This document shows, in pieces, positions 53,104 to 61,496 of a stretch of 64,000 bases of DNA (positions are counted from its first letter, which is position 1; the number at the start of each line of letters is the position of its first letter). This DNA comes from Wolbachia endosymbiont of Ctenocephalides felis wCfeT. GTDB lineage: Bacteria; Pseudomonadota; Alphaproteobacteria; Rickettsiales; Anaplasmataceae. The translations under genes and the position numbers were made by a program. The stretch covers positions 1,364,001 to 1,428,000 of the forward strand of contig NZ_CP051156.1 of assembly GCF_012277295.1 (NCBI RefSeq), given 5' to 3'. The notes under the pieces are model-generated. The model had not been told where the DNA came from and did no database searches. It saw nothing but the letters and a program-made list of their open reading frames with translations.

Positions 53104-53787
53104 ATGTCAATTCTCACACAGTCAGGTAGAGCAGCAATTGCAGCTAGTATAAAGGAGCAGTCTCTTCATCTTGCTTGGGGCTCAGGTGACTCTAACTGGG
53201 AAAGTAGCCATAAAGTAGAAAAAACTTTTACTAATGGCATATTAACTCTCGATCACCACCCTATCAAGAATGTTAAGCTCTTTCAAGGTGCAAAGGTCTA
53301 TGAACCTAATGCTGACTATATAGTTGATAGTAATACAGGTGTAATTAAACGAGTAGAAAATAGCTCTATTGTAGAAAGTAATATAGTAGCATTAGAGTAT
53401 ACTCAAAGTACACCACCAGAACATATAACTTCAGCAAAGCTGCTTAATGAACTCGGAAGGCGCGTTATTGATGAAGTTCTTTTCTGCACAGGTGATGAGA
53501 ATGGCGAGCTTATAACTCCTACAGGTCGGTTTAAACCATCAAGTGTACCAACCAATAATCTCTATCTTAAATGTAGCTTCGATTTCTTGAATGCAGCGAA
53601 TCAAGTGATAAGAGAGCTTGGAGTTATGGTTGGTACAAGGATAAAAGAAGAATTGCCACCTGGACAGAGATATTTTGAGCCACAGGATATTGAAGATCAT
53701 GGAATTTTATTGGTCTTAGAACACACTGTGCCGCTTATCAGGACTGCTGCTACAAGAGAAACATTTTCTTTTGTTATAACATTCTAA
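53104..53787 (+). CDS. Phage tail protein, first gene of tail operon
   Basis: The protein of 227 residues starts at ATG 53104 (MSILTQSGRAAIAASIKEQ). The TTG at 53077 lies in the promoter box and is unlikely. GWGSGDSNWESSHKV-like LAWGSGDSNWE and RTAATRETFSFVITF are features shared with contractile-tail accessory proteins. The exact role is unknown; it sits directly before the DUF4815 gene. Confidence 0.7.
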   Translation: MSILTQSGRAAIAASIKEQSLHLAWGSGDSNWESSHKVEKTFTNGILTLDHHPIKNVKLFQGAKVYEPNADYIVDSNTGVIKRVENSSIVESNIVALEYTQSTPPEHITSAKLLNELGRRVIDEVLFCTGDENGELITPTGRFKPSSVPTNNLYLKCSFDFLNAANQVIRELGVMVGTRIKEELPPGQRYFEPQDIEDHGILLVLEHTVPLIRTAATRETFSFVITF

Positions 53788-53813
53788 CTAAATATTTTGA
53801 AAAAGTAAGACAA

Positions 53814-55763
53814 ATGACATTGAACAGTTATTATAACCGCTTTAATCCTGATAAAAAGTACGAACGAAGTTTATTCTTGGCTGGTAGAGGACTACAATCT
53901 GCAGAATTAAATGAAATGCAAGATTACGCTCTTTCCAAGCTCAAAGGAATAGGCGATGCAATATTTCGTGATGGTGATGTTATAACAGGAAGCGACTGTA
54001 TAATAGACACGGAAACTGGTAAAACCACACTTGAAGCAGGCAAAATCTACCTTCGTGGGTCAGTTAGAGGTGTGGAGCAAGCAGAGTTTACTATTCCTAT
54101 TAATACTACAGTACGCATAGGTGTTTACTACGCTGAATCAACTATTACAGAGCTAGAGGATAGTGCGCTTCGTGACCCTGCTGTCGGTACTCGTAATTAT
54201 CAAGAAGTTGGTGCTGCAAGACTTAAAAGCACTATTACTTGGGGTTATCAAGCTGAAGGTGTTTCGCCTAGCTCTGCAAATGGAGAGTTTTACCCAATCT
54301 ATAATGTTGAAAACGGAATATTAATTCAGCACTCTGCACCGCCTCAGGCCAATTTAGTGACTACTGCTCTTGCTCGTTATGACCGTGAAGCTAACGGTTC
54401 TTATGTTGTAGAAGGTCTTGAAGTAATGTTTTTACACACTGAAGAAGGCGAGGGAAAAGTGGAAAAAATGGGAAAAAAACAGGTTTTTGTGGTAAACGAG
54501 GGAAAAGCTCATGTTGATGGTTATGAAATTGAACTTCCCCACAGTTTACGAGTTTACTTTGATGAGGATCCTGACATAAAAGCAGTTGAATCAGAGCCAC
54601 ATACTTTTCAGCCAAACAACCAAAAAACAATGGAGCTTAAAGTTAATGATTTTCCAATTAAAGAAATTAAAAAAGTAGATATTACAGTACAAAAAACTAT
54701 TACCATTACTCATGGTTCTTACTCTGGAGCTGTTGATCCGATACCTGATTCTGCAATACTGGAAATTATTCAAATTAAGCAAGGTAATGTTATTTATGAA
54801 AATAGTACTGATTATAAACTCAAATCAGGAGATGTTGATTGGGGACTCTCAGGAAAAGAACCATCACCTGGAAGCAGTTATCAAATAACTTATCGCTGTC
54901 GTACTTATGCTGCTCCTGCAGATATTAATGAGCAAGGGTGCACAGTTAAAGGAGCAGTTGACGGAACACTCGTCCTTGTTGATTACACTTGGAAAATGCC
55001 ACGCTATGATTTGATCACAATAGACGCAAAGGGTACGGTCAGAAGAATAAAAGGAATTTCCCACTCTTGGCAACCATCAATGCCTAAAGCACCACCCGGA
55101 CAACTTTCTCTCGCTCACATCTATCAAGAGTGGAATGAAAAACCGAAAGTGACAAATAATGCTATTCACGCTGTTCCGATGAATGATCTGGAAAGCATGA
55201 AAAAAGGGATTAGTGATCTATATTCTCTAGTGGCACAGGAGCGTCTTAAAAATGATGCAAATTCAAGAGATCCTACCACTAAAAAAGGAGTATTTGTTGA
55301 TCCATTCTTTGACGATGATATGCGTGACCAGGGAATAACGCAGACTGCAGCAATTGTAAATAGGGAATTGATTCTGCCAATTAATGCTACAGTAGTTGAT
55401 ATTAATAGTGGAAAAATACCTCAACTACTTCCCTATGCACTTGAGCCAGTGCTTGAACAACTTTTGCAAACAACAGAGATGAAAATTAATCCCTATCAAG
55501 CTTTTGATCCCATTCCAGCCAAAGTTACTATTAATATGAATGTTGATCACTATACGGAAGTAAAAACTAATTGGTCAAGTTCAGTAACCAGGGAGTTTAA
55601 TACTACAATGAATTCAGAGACTTCTGAGCTTTTATCAACTACATCAAAAAATGCTGAATTTATGAGAGAAGCAACCCAAAACTTTGAGGTTGAAGGCTTT
55701 GCAGTTGGTGAAAAACTTAAGGAGTTAAAATTTGATGGAGTAAATATTCAACCTCAAATTTAG
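53814..55763 (+). CDS. DUF4815-type tail fibre/baseplate protein, N-terminal part
   Basis: The 649-residue protein begins YYNRFNPDKKYERSLFLAGRGLQSAELNEMQDYALSKLKGIGD, the DUF4815 start. It covers the domain and further beta-rich regions and ends FDGVNIQPQI. The next ORF at 55797 is in the same frame, only 11 codons away. Those 11 codons contain one further stop (TGA). The two ORFs may be halves of one longer ancestral protein. The product is probably a baseplate-proximal fibre component. Confidence 0.82.
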   Translation: MTLNSYYNRFNPDKKYERSLFLAGRGLQSAELNEMQDYALSKLKGIGDAIFRDGDVITGSDCIIDTETGKTTLEAGKIYLRGSVRGVEQAEFTIPINTTVRIGVYYAESTITELEDSALRDPAVGTRNYQEVGAARLKSTITWGYQAEGVSPSSANGEFYPIYNVENGILIQHSAPPQANLVTTALARYDREANGSYVVEGLEVMFLHTEEGEGKVEKMGKKQVFVVNEGKAHVDGYEIELPHSLRVYFDEDPDIKAVESEPHTFQPNNQKTMELKVNDFPIKEIKKVDITVQKTITITHGSYSGAVDPIPDSAILEIIQIKQGNVIYENSTDYKLKSGDVDWGLSGKEPSPGSSYQITYRCRTYAAPADINEQGCTVKGAVDGTLVLVDYTWKMPRYDLITIDAKGTVRRIKGISHSWQPSMPKAPPGQLSLAHIYQEWNEKPKVTNNAIHAVPMNDLESMKKGISDLYSLVAQERLKNDANSRDPTTKKGVFVDPFFDDDMRDQGITQTAAIVNRELILPINATVVDINSGKIPQLLPYALEPVLEQLLQTTEMKINPYQAFDPIPAKVTINMNVDHYTEVKTNWSSSVTREFNTTMNSETSELLSTTSKNAEFMREATQNFEVEGFAVGEKLKELKFDGVNIQPQI

Positions 55764-55796
55764 AAAATATATAGAAAACACACGTTCTGAGAAAAT

Positions 55797-56999
55797 ATGG
55801 ATTCAGCATTTATAGCCGATAATAAAGGAAAAATAAAAGGAAGATTTACTGTACCAAGTAATATTCCAGCCGGTACTAAACTTGTTCAATTCTTTGGTGA
55901 TAAAGGCAGTTACGGTGAAGCAACTTATACTGGTAAAAAAACTATTAACGTAGAAGAACGAAGAAGAGTTTTTTCCAGCAAACGTGTTGATCCTTTAGCC
56001 CAAACATTTACTTTATACGAAAATAGGCATATTGGAGGAGTTGATTTATGGTTTACGAATAAAGGCTCAAAACGTGTTGCTGTACAAATCAGAGAAACAG
56101 TTATCGGTGTTCCTTCACATACTGTTATTGCTGAGAGTTTTGTTGAGTCAGAGAGGGTTAATATAAATGGTACAGCAACACGTGTTGTTTGGTCTCCGGT
56201 TTTTTGTGAAGCTGGCAGAGAGTATGCTCTGGTTTTACTTACCGATGATGCAAATACTGCAGTAAAAATAGCAGAGCTTGGCAAATATGATGCGGTAAAC
56301 AGCCGTTGGGTTACAAGTCAGCCTTATCAAGTTGGAGTATTACTTTCATCAAGCAACGCTGCTACTTGGACTCCACATCAAAATTTTGACCTCACTTTTC
56401 GACTACTTGCTGCAAAATTTACTGAATTTTTTCACACCATTAATCTTGGCAAAGTAACTAGCAACAATACTTCAGACCTTATTGTGCTGGCAAACGTGGA
56501 AAAAGCAGGTTTTGATACCAACGCTGAATTTGCTTTAACAGATACCCAAGGAGAAGAACATTTTCTATCTGATAATTTACCACTGGCGCTTCGTTCAAGG
56601 CTCTCAGAGGAACTTACAGTAAAAGTAGTGCTGAAGGGGTCAGAAAAAAGAAGTCCAGTGCTTTATCCAGGAATACAAGTAGTGCTTGGCAATATTGGAG
56701 AAACCGCAGACTACATAACCAGAAGCATTACTGCAGGTCCAAGCGCTAAAATCACAATTACCTATGATGCTATTATTCCTGGTACTGCAGATGTTAAAGC
56801 TTATGTGCAGGCTGAAAAAGAGAAAGAAGAATGGCAACTGGTGAATTTAACATCAGGAAAACCGATCGGAGACAATTGGGTGGAGCGTACTCACGTGCTG
56901 ACAAACTTTAATGCCAATGAGACAAGAGTAAAATTAGTTCTGAGTGGAACAGTGCTTTATCGCCCTAAAGTGAAAAATCTAAGAGTAATTGTCACCTAA
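55797..56999 (+). CDS. Tail fibre protein, C-terminal part of DUF4815-type protein
   Basis: The 400-residue ORF begins MDSAFIADNKGKIKGRFTVPSNIPAGTKLVQF and contains the VDPLAQTFTLYENRHIGGVDLWFTNKG segment that in related phages follows a DUF4815 domain in the same protein. The ATG has GAGAAAAT before it, a weak ribosome site. It may be translated separately, or only fragments may be functional. The C-terminus ends PKVKNLRVIVT. Confidence 0.78.
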   Translation: MDSAFIADNKGKIKGRFTVPSNIPAGTKLVQFFGDKGSYGEATYTGKKTINVEERRRVFSSKRVDPLAQTFTLYENRHIGGVDLWFTNKGSKRVAVQIRETVIGVPSHTVIAESFVESERVNINGTATRVVWSPVFCEAGREYALVLLTDDANTAVKIAELGKYDAVNSRWVTSQPYQVGVLLSSSNAATWTPHQNFDLTFRLLAAKFTEFFHTINLGKVTSNNTSDLIVLANVEKAGFDTNAEFALTDTQGEEHFLSDNLPLALRSRLSEELTVKVVLKGSEKRSPVLYPGIQVVLGNIGETADYITRSITAGPSAKITITYDAIIPGTADVKAYVQAEKEKEEWQLVNLTSGKPIGDNWVERTHVLTNFNANETRVKLVLSGTVLYRPKVKNLRVIVT

Positions 57000-57000
57000 A

Positions 57001-57201
57001 ATGCCAGAAGATAAAACAAAACGAGGATATTTTTTACCGCATCCAGAGAATATTGCTGCTAAGGATGTGGTTCGTATTCGCACAACAATTGAGAAGGTAG
57101 ATAAAGATATTACAAAAAGAGAAGATGAACATAACCAACTAAAGAATAATTTTGAAAGATTTAGCTTTGAAACTTTTTTGAATTTATGGAGCAATAAATG
57201 A
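57001..57201 (+). CDS. Small phage protein
   Basis: The 66-residue protein starts at ATG 57001 immediately after the preceding stop. MPEDKTKRGYFLPHPENIAAKDVVRIRTTIEKVDKDI is hydrophilic, with a helical second half. The stop overlaps the next gene by 4 bp. Possibly a fibre connector; the function is unknown. Confidence 0.7.
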   Translation: MPEDKTKRGYFLPHPENIAAKDVVRIRTTIEKVDKDITKREDEHNQLKNNFERFSFETFLNLWSNK

Positions 57202-58580
57202 CCGTAACTCAAGATGCGATTAACGCTTTACATAAGAGGATTAGAACCTTAGCAGAAAATAGTACACCAGATCAACTAGCATATCTTGCTAAATCACTGG
57301 AATCGATAATAGATAAAAAAGCTATTTCCAATGTTGTGCAAATGACTGAAGTAAAAGAGATAATTGATGTGCTACAGAAGAAAATTAAAGATTTAGCAGC
57401 AAATAGTACACCTGACCAGGTAGCATATCTTGCTAAAGCATTGGAATCAATAGTGGATAAGAGTGCAGTATCTGATATTTTACAGATGAGTGATGAAAAG
57501 CTGAAAGAACTTCTAAGCGCTGCAAGGTCGCACTTAAATGATATAGAGACTAATAAGACAAGTTCAATATCGTCCATCACTGCAGTAAAGAAAGAGTCTG
57601 TGAATGAGATCAATACGCTAAAAACTAATACCTTGGATACTTTAAAAGCATCTTCAGATTCATATGTATCACTACTTGACACGAGAAAAGATACTAATAT
57701 TGCGGCAATAAATAGTATTGGCAATGATCATAAAGATGCTCTTACAGATGTAGTAGAAGGTTTTCGTGCTGTGAATGATGTGCCAAGTGGGTCATCAATT
57801 ATGAGAGAAGTAAAAAACAGAAATATGGTTGAGCCAGGTTCAATACCCTTCATATTTGGAGTACTCAGTAGGCAAAATAACTACTTTGGTCATGGAATTT
57901 CCACTAGTGAATTTGGAGAGTGGAGCCGTGATGTCACAAAAACAGATTATATATTACAGTTACTTGCAGGCACTCATACATACGATACAAGTTACGTTAG
58001 TTTTTATCGGCCAAGGCAGTTGTGTTTTATAGAGGGAAGTAACGGTACATTTATTTACGGAGAGCTATACACAAACAGTTTTTCGAGTAATCGTGATTAT
58101 ATATACTACTACCCATATGCTGCACTTGGAGTAATATTTGTAAAAAATACAACCAACCAGAATATAAGAAGGACAATAAACTTTCTTGGATCAGCAGGAG
58201 GTGATGCAAAAGCTGAATTACTTGTGGGGACTCCTGATAACACTAATGATAATAAGTCAAGAATTTCAAGAATAGCATGGAAAAGTGCTTACAAATACAC
58301 GAATTATAGTAGCGAATTTACTGCATCTGGATATATAGAAATTCCAGCAGGAAAAACTGTTGTAGTTTTACTTCATACATCATCTTGTCTGGATTCCCAA
58401 AGAAAAATTAGTGAAGGTATGCTTTCAGGTGATGTATATATCTATAGCCAATTTATTCAGTGGGGGATTTATAACATACGTAACAACTTTTTAAGCACAG
58501 GACTAGAAGTTGATGTAGAAAGAACACTTAGAGCTTGGCAATGTCCAGGTTTACAGGAGACTTACCAAATTTGGCAATAA
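57198..58580 (+). CDS. Tail fibre protein with duplicated N-terminal unit
   Basis: The 460-residue protein has an N-terminal tandem repeat. IRTLAENSTPDQLAYLAKSLESIIDKKAISNVVQM (residues 14-48) recurs as IKDLAANSTPDQVAYLAKALESIVDKSAVSDILQM. A long coiled coil follows to about residue 195, and a beta-rich C-terminal part from about 210 ends in YQIWQ. This layout fits a trimeric fibre with a distal receptor-binding domain. The first two units probably attach to the baseplate. Confidence 0.8.
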   Translation: MTVTQDAINALHKRIRTLAENSTPDQLAYLAKSLESIIDKKAISNVVQMTEVKEIIDVLQKKIKDLAANSTPDQVAYLAKALESIVDKSAVSDILQMSDEKLKELLSAARSHLNDIETNKTSSISSITAVKKESVNEINTLKTNTLDTLKASSDSYVSLLDTRKDTNIAAINSIGNDHKDALTDVVEGFRAVNDVPSGSSIMREVKNRNMVEPGSIPFIFGVLSRQNNYFGHGISTSEFGEWSRDVTKTDYILQLLAGTHTYDTSYVSFYRPRQLCFIEGSNGTFIYGELYTNSFSSNRDYIYYYPYAALGVIFVKNTTNQNIRRTINFLGSAGGDAKAELLVGTPDNTNDNKSRISRIAWKSAYKYTNYSSEFTASGYIEIPAGKTVVVLLHTSSCLDSQRKISEGMLSGDVYIYSQFIQWGIYNIRNNFLSTGLEVDVERTLRAWQCPGLQETYQIWQ

Positions 58581-58597
58581 AGGTCGGAGGTAAAAAT

Positions 58598-59176
58598 ATG
58601 CCCATTTATATTCGCTTTAAAGATCACAAACAAATTGAAACGACGACTCTAGAAAAACAACCAGAAGGAGTTGGATGGCAGAAAGCGCCAGAGAATTTTG
58701 ACTGGCAGAAAAGTTATTGTTTAACTCAAGGAGGGAAAATTGTTGAAAGGAGTAAAGAGGATATTCAAAGAGAGCTACTTGATCATGCGAAGCTTTGTGC
58801 TCTTCATTGCCTTAATATGTATTTCAATCGCTATGCAAATCGGTACGCAGGTTATTCGCATGCAAAAGCGAAATCATATGAAGTGCAAGCAAAAGCAGCG
58901 GAAAATATTTTGAAGTCTGAAGAAGAAAAACAACCCTTAAGCAATAAAGATGTAGAGATTATTGAGCCTTTAGCAAAAGTCCGTTCTATTTCAGTAATTG
59001 GAATGGCAAAACTTATTCAAGAAAAGGCAAAGAAAGCAGTAAAAGCAATAGCAAAATGTGAAGAATTAGAAGATTTAGCAAAACAAAAGATAAAGCAAGC
59101 AACAATTCAAGAAGAACTGCAAAATTTTCTTAAGCATTTTGAACAAGAGATAGAAAATTCTCTAGCTAATTTATAA
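58598..59176 (+). CDS. Phage fibre-associated protein (possible assembly chaperone)
   Basis: The protein of 192 residues starts at ATG 58598, with CGGAGG 7 bp upstream. The frame is open back to 58535, but that would overlap the fibre gene by 46 bp. It is helical and lysine-rich, with ARSHAK-like NRYAGYSHAKAKSYEVQAKAAENIL. Its place after a fibre gene suggests a fibre assembly factor, but no family motif is clear. Confidence 0.65.
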   Translation: MPIYIRFKDHKQIETTTLEKQPEGVGWQKAPENFDWQKSYCLTQGGKIVERSKEDIQRELLDHAKLCALHCLNMYFNRYANRYAGYSHAKAKSYEVQAKAAENILKSEEEKQPLSNKDVEIIEPLAKVRSISVIGMAKLIQEKAKKAVKAIAKCEELEDLAKQKIKQATIQEELQNFLKHFEQEIENSLANL

Positions 59177-59314
59177 AGATAAAAAGAAAGATTTCCAAAT
59201 TAAAGAACCTCTAGCAAAAATTCTTCTATAGGCCAAGTAGCAAAAGGCGAAAAGATTAGAAAATTTCTCAAACAATTTTAAACAACAAATCTCTCTAGCA
59301 AAGTTATAGGAAAA
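59177..59314 (+). pseudogene. Decayed duplicate of upstream gene's 3' end
   Basis: The gap contains pieces like the preceding gene in the same order. GAACCTCTAGCAAAA recalls GAGCCTTTAGCAAAA, GAAAATTTCTCAAACAATTTT recalls CAAAATTTTCTTAAGCATTTT, and TCTCTAGCAAAGTTATAG recalls TCTCTAGCTAATTTATAA. Internal sections are missing. It is probably an old partial tandem duplication. Confidence 0.4.
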
Positions 59315-60514
59315 ATGACAGAAAAATTTCTCCATGGTGTGAACGTTATTGAAATAACTGCAGGACCAAAAACAATCAGAACAAGTAAATCATCAGTAAT
59401 TGGTATTATTGGAACTGCGCCTGAAGCCGATGAAGAAAAATTTCCACTAAATAAACCAGTTCTTATAGCTGGAAGCCTAAAAGAAGCAGCAAAACTTGGG
59501 AAAAAAGGAACACTTCCATCTGCAATAAGCTCAATCTTTTCACAAATTGGTGCGACAGTTGTAGTGATTCGCATTGAAGAAGGTGAAAATAGTGATACGA
59601 AGCTAAAAGAAGATGAAACAGTTAAAAATATCATCGGTGGAGTTGATCAAGAAACTGGAGAATATCAAGGGATAGAGGCTTTCCTCAGCAGTGAGAGTAT
59701 AATACATGTTGCCCCAAGAATCCTGATTAGCGCCGGTTTCACTCATCAATTGCCTGAAACAGAATCAAGCGAAGAAAAGCCCAAAAATCCAGTGGTTGCA
59801 GCATTAATCCCGGTAGCAGAGAAGCTGAGAGCTATAATAGTTGCAGATGGTCCCAATACCAATGATGAAGAAGCAATCAAATGGCGAAAAAGTATTGGTA
59901 GTTCTCGTGTTTATGTGGTTGATCCATGGGTGAAAGTGTTCGTTGATGGAAAGGAAGAGATATTGCCACCAAGTCCATTTGTTGCAGGTTTAATTGCTAA
60001 AGTAGATAATGAACATGGATTCTGGTGGTCACCCTCAAACCAAGAGATTAATGGTATTGTTGGAACTAGTCGTCCTGTTGACTTTACACTCGGTGATGCA
60101 AATTGTCGTGCTAATTATTTAAATGAAAATGAAGTTGCAACAATTATTCATCAAAAGGGTTATCGTTTATGGGGAAATAGAACATGTTCAAGTGATGATA
60201 AATGGGCTTTTTTATCGGTGAGACGCACTGCAGACCTTATTAACGATAGTCTACTCAGAGCACATCTTTGGGCAGTTGATCGTAATATTACTAAAACTTA
60301 TATAGATGATGTCGTTGAAAGCGTTAATTCGTACTTAGCAAATTTGAAAGCACAAGGAGCTATTCTTGATGGTAAATGCTATGCATCACCAGACCTCAAT
60401 ACTCCAGCAAATATTGCCAGTGGAAAAGTGTATTTTGACTTTGAGTTTACACCACCATACCCTGCTGAGCAGATCATTTTCAGGTCTCATTTAGTGAATA
60501 ATAAAATAGTTTAA
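59315..60514 (+). CDS. Phage tail sheath protein (gpFI family)
   Basis: The 399-residue sheath subunit belongs to contractile P2-like tails. The N-terminus FLHGVNVIEITAGPKTIRTSKSSVIGIIGTAPEA is family-typical. GYRLWGNRTCSSDDKWAFLSVRRTADLINDSL and VYFDFEFTPPYPAEQIIFRSHLVN mark the C-terminal part. Contraction drives the spike through the envelope. Confidence 0.95.
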   Translation: MTEKFLHGVNVIEITAGPKTIRTSKSSVIGIIGTAPEADEEKFPLNKPVLIAGSLKEAAKLGKKGTLPSAISSIFSQIGATVVVIRIEEGENSDTKLKEDETVKNIIGGVDQETGEYQGIEAFLSSESIIHVAPRILISAGFTHQLPETESSEEKPKNPVVAALIPVAEKLRAIIVADGPNTNDEEAIKWRKSIGSSRVYVVDPWVKVFVDGKEEILPPSPFVAGLIAKVDNEHGFWWSPSNQEINGIVGTSRPVDFTLGDANCRANYLNENEVATIIHQKGYRLWGNRTCSSDDKWAFLSVRRTADLINDSLLRAHLWAVDRNITKTYIDDVVESVNSYLANLKAQGAILDGKCYASPDLNTPANIASGKVYFDFEFTPPYPAEQIIFRSHLVNNKIV

Positions 60515-60563
60515 TTTAACTTTCCAAATAAAATCTTTTCAATATTAATATATCGGAGAAAAC

Positions 60564-61070
60564 GTGTTACCGAAAATCTTAAAGAACTTTAATGTATTCG
60601 TTGATGGGCGTGGTTATGCAGGTCGTATTGATGAGATAACTCTTCCAAAGCTTACCATAAAAACAGAGGAATACCGCGCAGGAGGCATGGATATACCTGT
60701 TAGCATTGATATGGGGATGGAAAAGCTTGAAGCGGACTTTACTTTTTCTGAATATGATTCAGAGCTGTTCAGACTCTTTGGTTTGATAAATGGCAACTCT
60801 GTTTCCCTGACGCTTCGAGGAGGTCTTCAAGGTAGTGGTATCAATAATATCGAAGGAGTAATTATTAATCTCAGGGGAATATTTAAAGAGTTTGACTTTG
60901 GTAGTTGGAAGCCTGGAGAGAAAGCTACATTAAAATGTTCCGTTGCTGCTCACTATTATAAATTAACCATTAGTGGCAATGAACTCATCGAAATTGATGC
61001 CGAGAATATGATTCGGAGAATTAACGGTATTGATCAAATGGCTCTATTACAAACGGTACTTGGAATCTAA
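60564..61070 (+). CDS. Phage major tail tube protein (gpFII of P2)
   Basis: The 168-residue tail tube subunit starts at GTG with CGGAG 7 bp upstream. MLPKILKNFNVFVDGRGYAGRIDEITLPKLTIKTEEYRAGGMDIPVSIDMGMEKLEADFT is typical of P2 FII. It follows the sheath gene by 49 bp, the usual pair. Confidence 0.94.
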   Translation: MLPKILKNFNVFVDGRGYAGRIDEITLPKLTIKTEEYRAGGMDIPVSIDMGMEKLEADFTFSEYDSELFRLFGLINGNSVSLTLRGGLQGSGINNIEGVIINLRGIFKEFDFGSWKPGEKATLKCSVAAHYYKLTISGNELIEIDAENMIRRINGIDQMALLQTVLGI

Positions 61071-61110
61071 AACTTATTTGAAATTTTATTTTTTTTAGGA
61101 GAAAAAACTT

Positions 61111-61368
61111 ATGCAAACAATAACACTAAACAACCCTATCACAGTTGATGGAATTTCTGTTTCAGAACTTACTATTAGACGCCCAAAAGTTAGAGATTAT
61201 TTAGCAATGGAACGTATTAGTGGTAGTGATCTGAGTAAGGAAGTGGCATTAACTGCAAATTTAACATCTGTCACGAAAGAAGCAGTCGAAGAATTGGATA
61301 TTGCCGATTATGCTAAAGTACAGGAGGTATTAAAGGATTTTTTTTCACCAGTTATCCAAAAAACTTGA
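61111..61368 (+). CDS. Tail assembly protein gpE (short form)
   Basis: The 85-residue protein is a P2 gpE-like tail assembly chaperone (MQTITLNNPITVDGISVSELTIRRPKVRDYLAMERI). AGGAG lies 9 bp before the ATG. A T8 run (61338-61345) near its 3' end allows a -1 shift into the overlapping E' frame. Confidence 0.9.
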   Translation: MQTITLNNPITVDGISVSELTIRRPKVRDYLAMERISGSDLSKEVALTANLTSVTKEAVEELDIADYAKVQEVLKDFFSPVIQKT

Positions 61369-61496
61369 GATTAGAAGTAATGGAGCTCAGTTCTCTTGTA
61401 GGTGGGGGAATTGAGCCATTGCTTGAAATGGAAATTAGTGAATTTATCTTATGGCATGAAACAGCGAGGAAAGTGAAATGTCAACGTTATCTATAA
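61338..61496 (+). CDS. gpE' extension, reached by -1 frameshift
   Basis: In the -1 frame after the T8 run the sequence reads FTSYPKNLRLEVMELSSLVG and ends ISEFILWHETARKVKCQRYL. This matches the conserved E' part of P2-like phages (PKxLRxxVMELxxLxG, WHxxA). The fused E-E' product would be the second tail chaperone. An internal ATG at 61380 gives 38 residues if translated alone, but frameshift fusion is the known strategy. Confidence 0.75.
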   Translation, partial: FFFTSYPKNLRLEVMELSSLVGGGIEPLLEMEISEFILWHETARKVKCQRYL

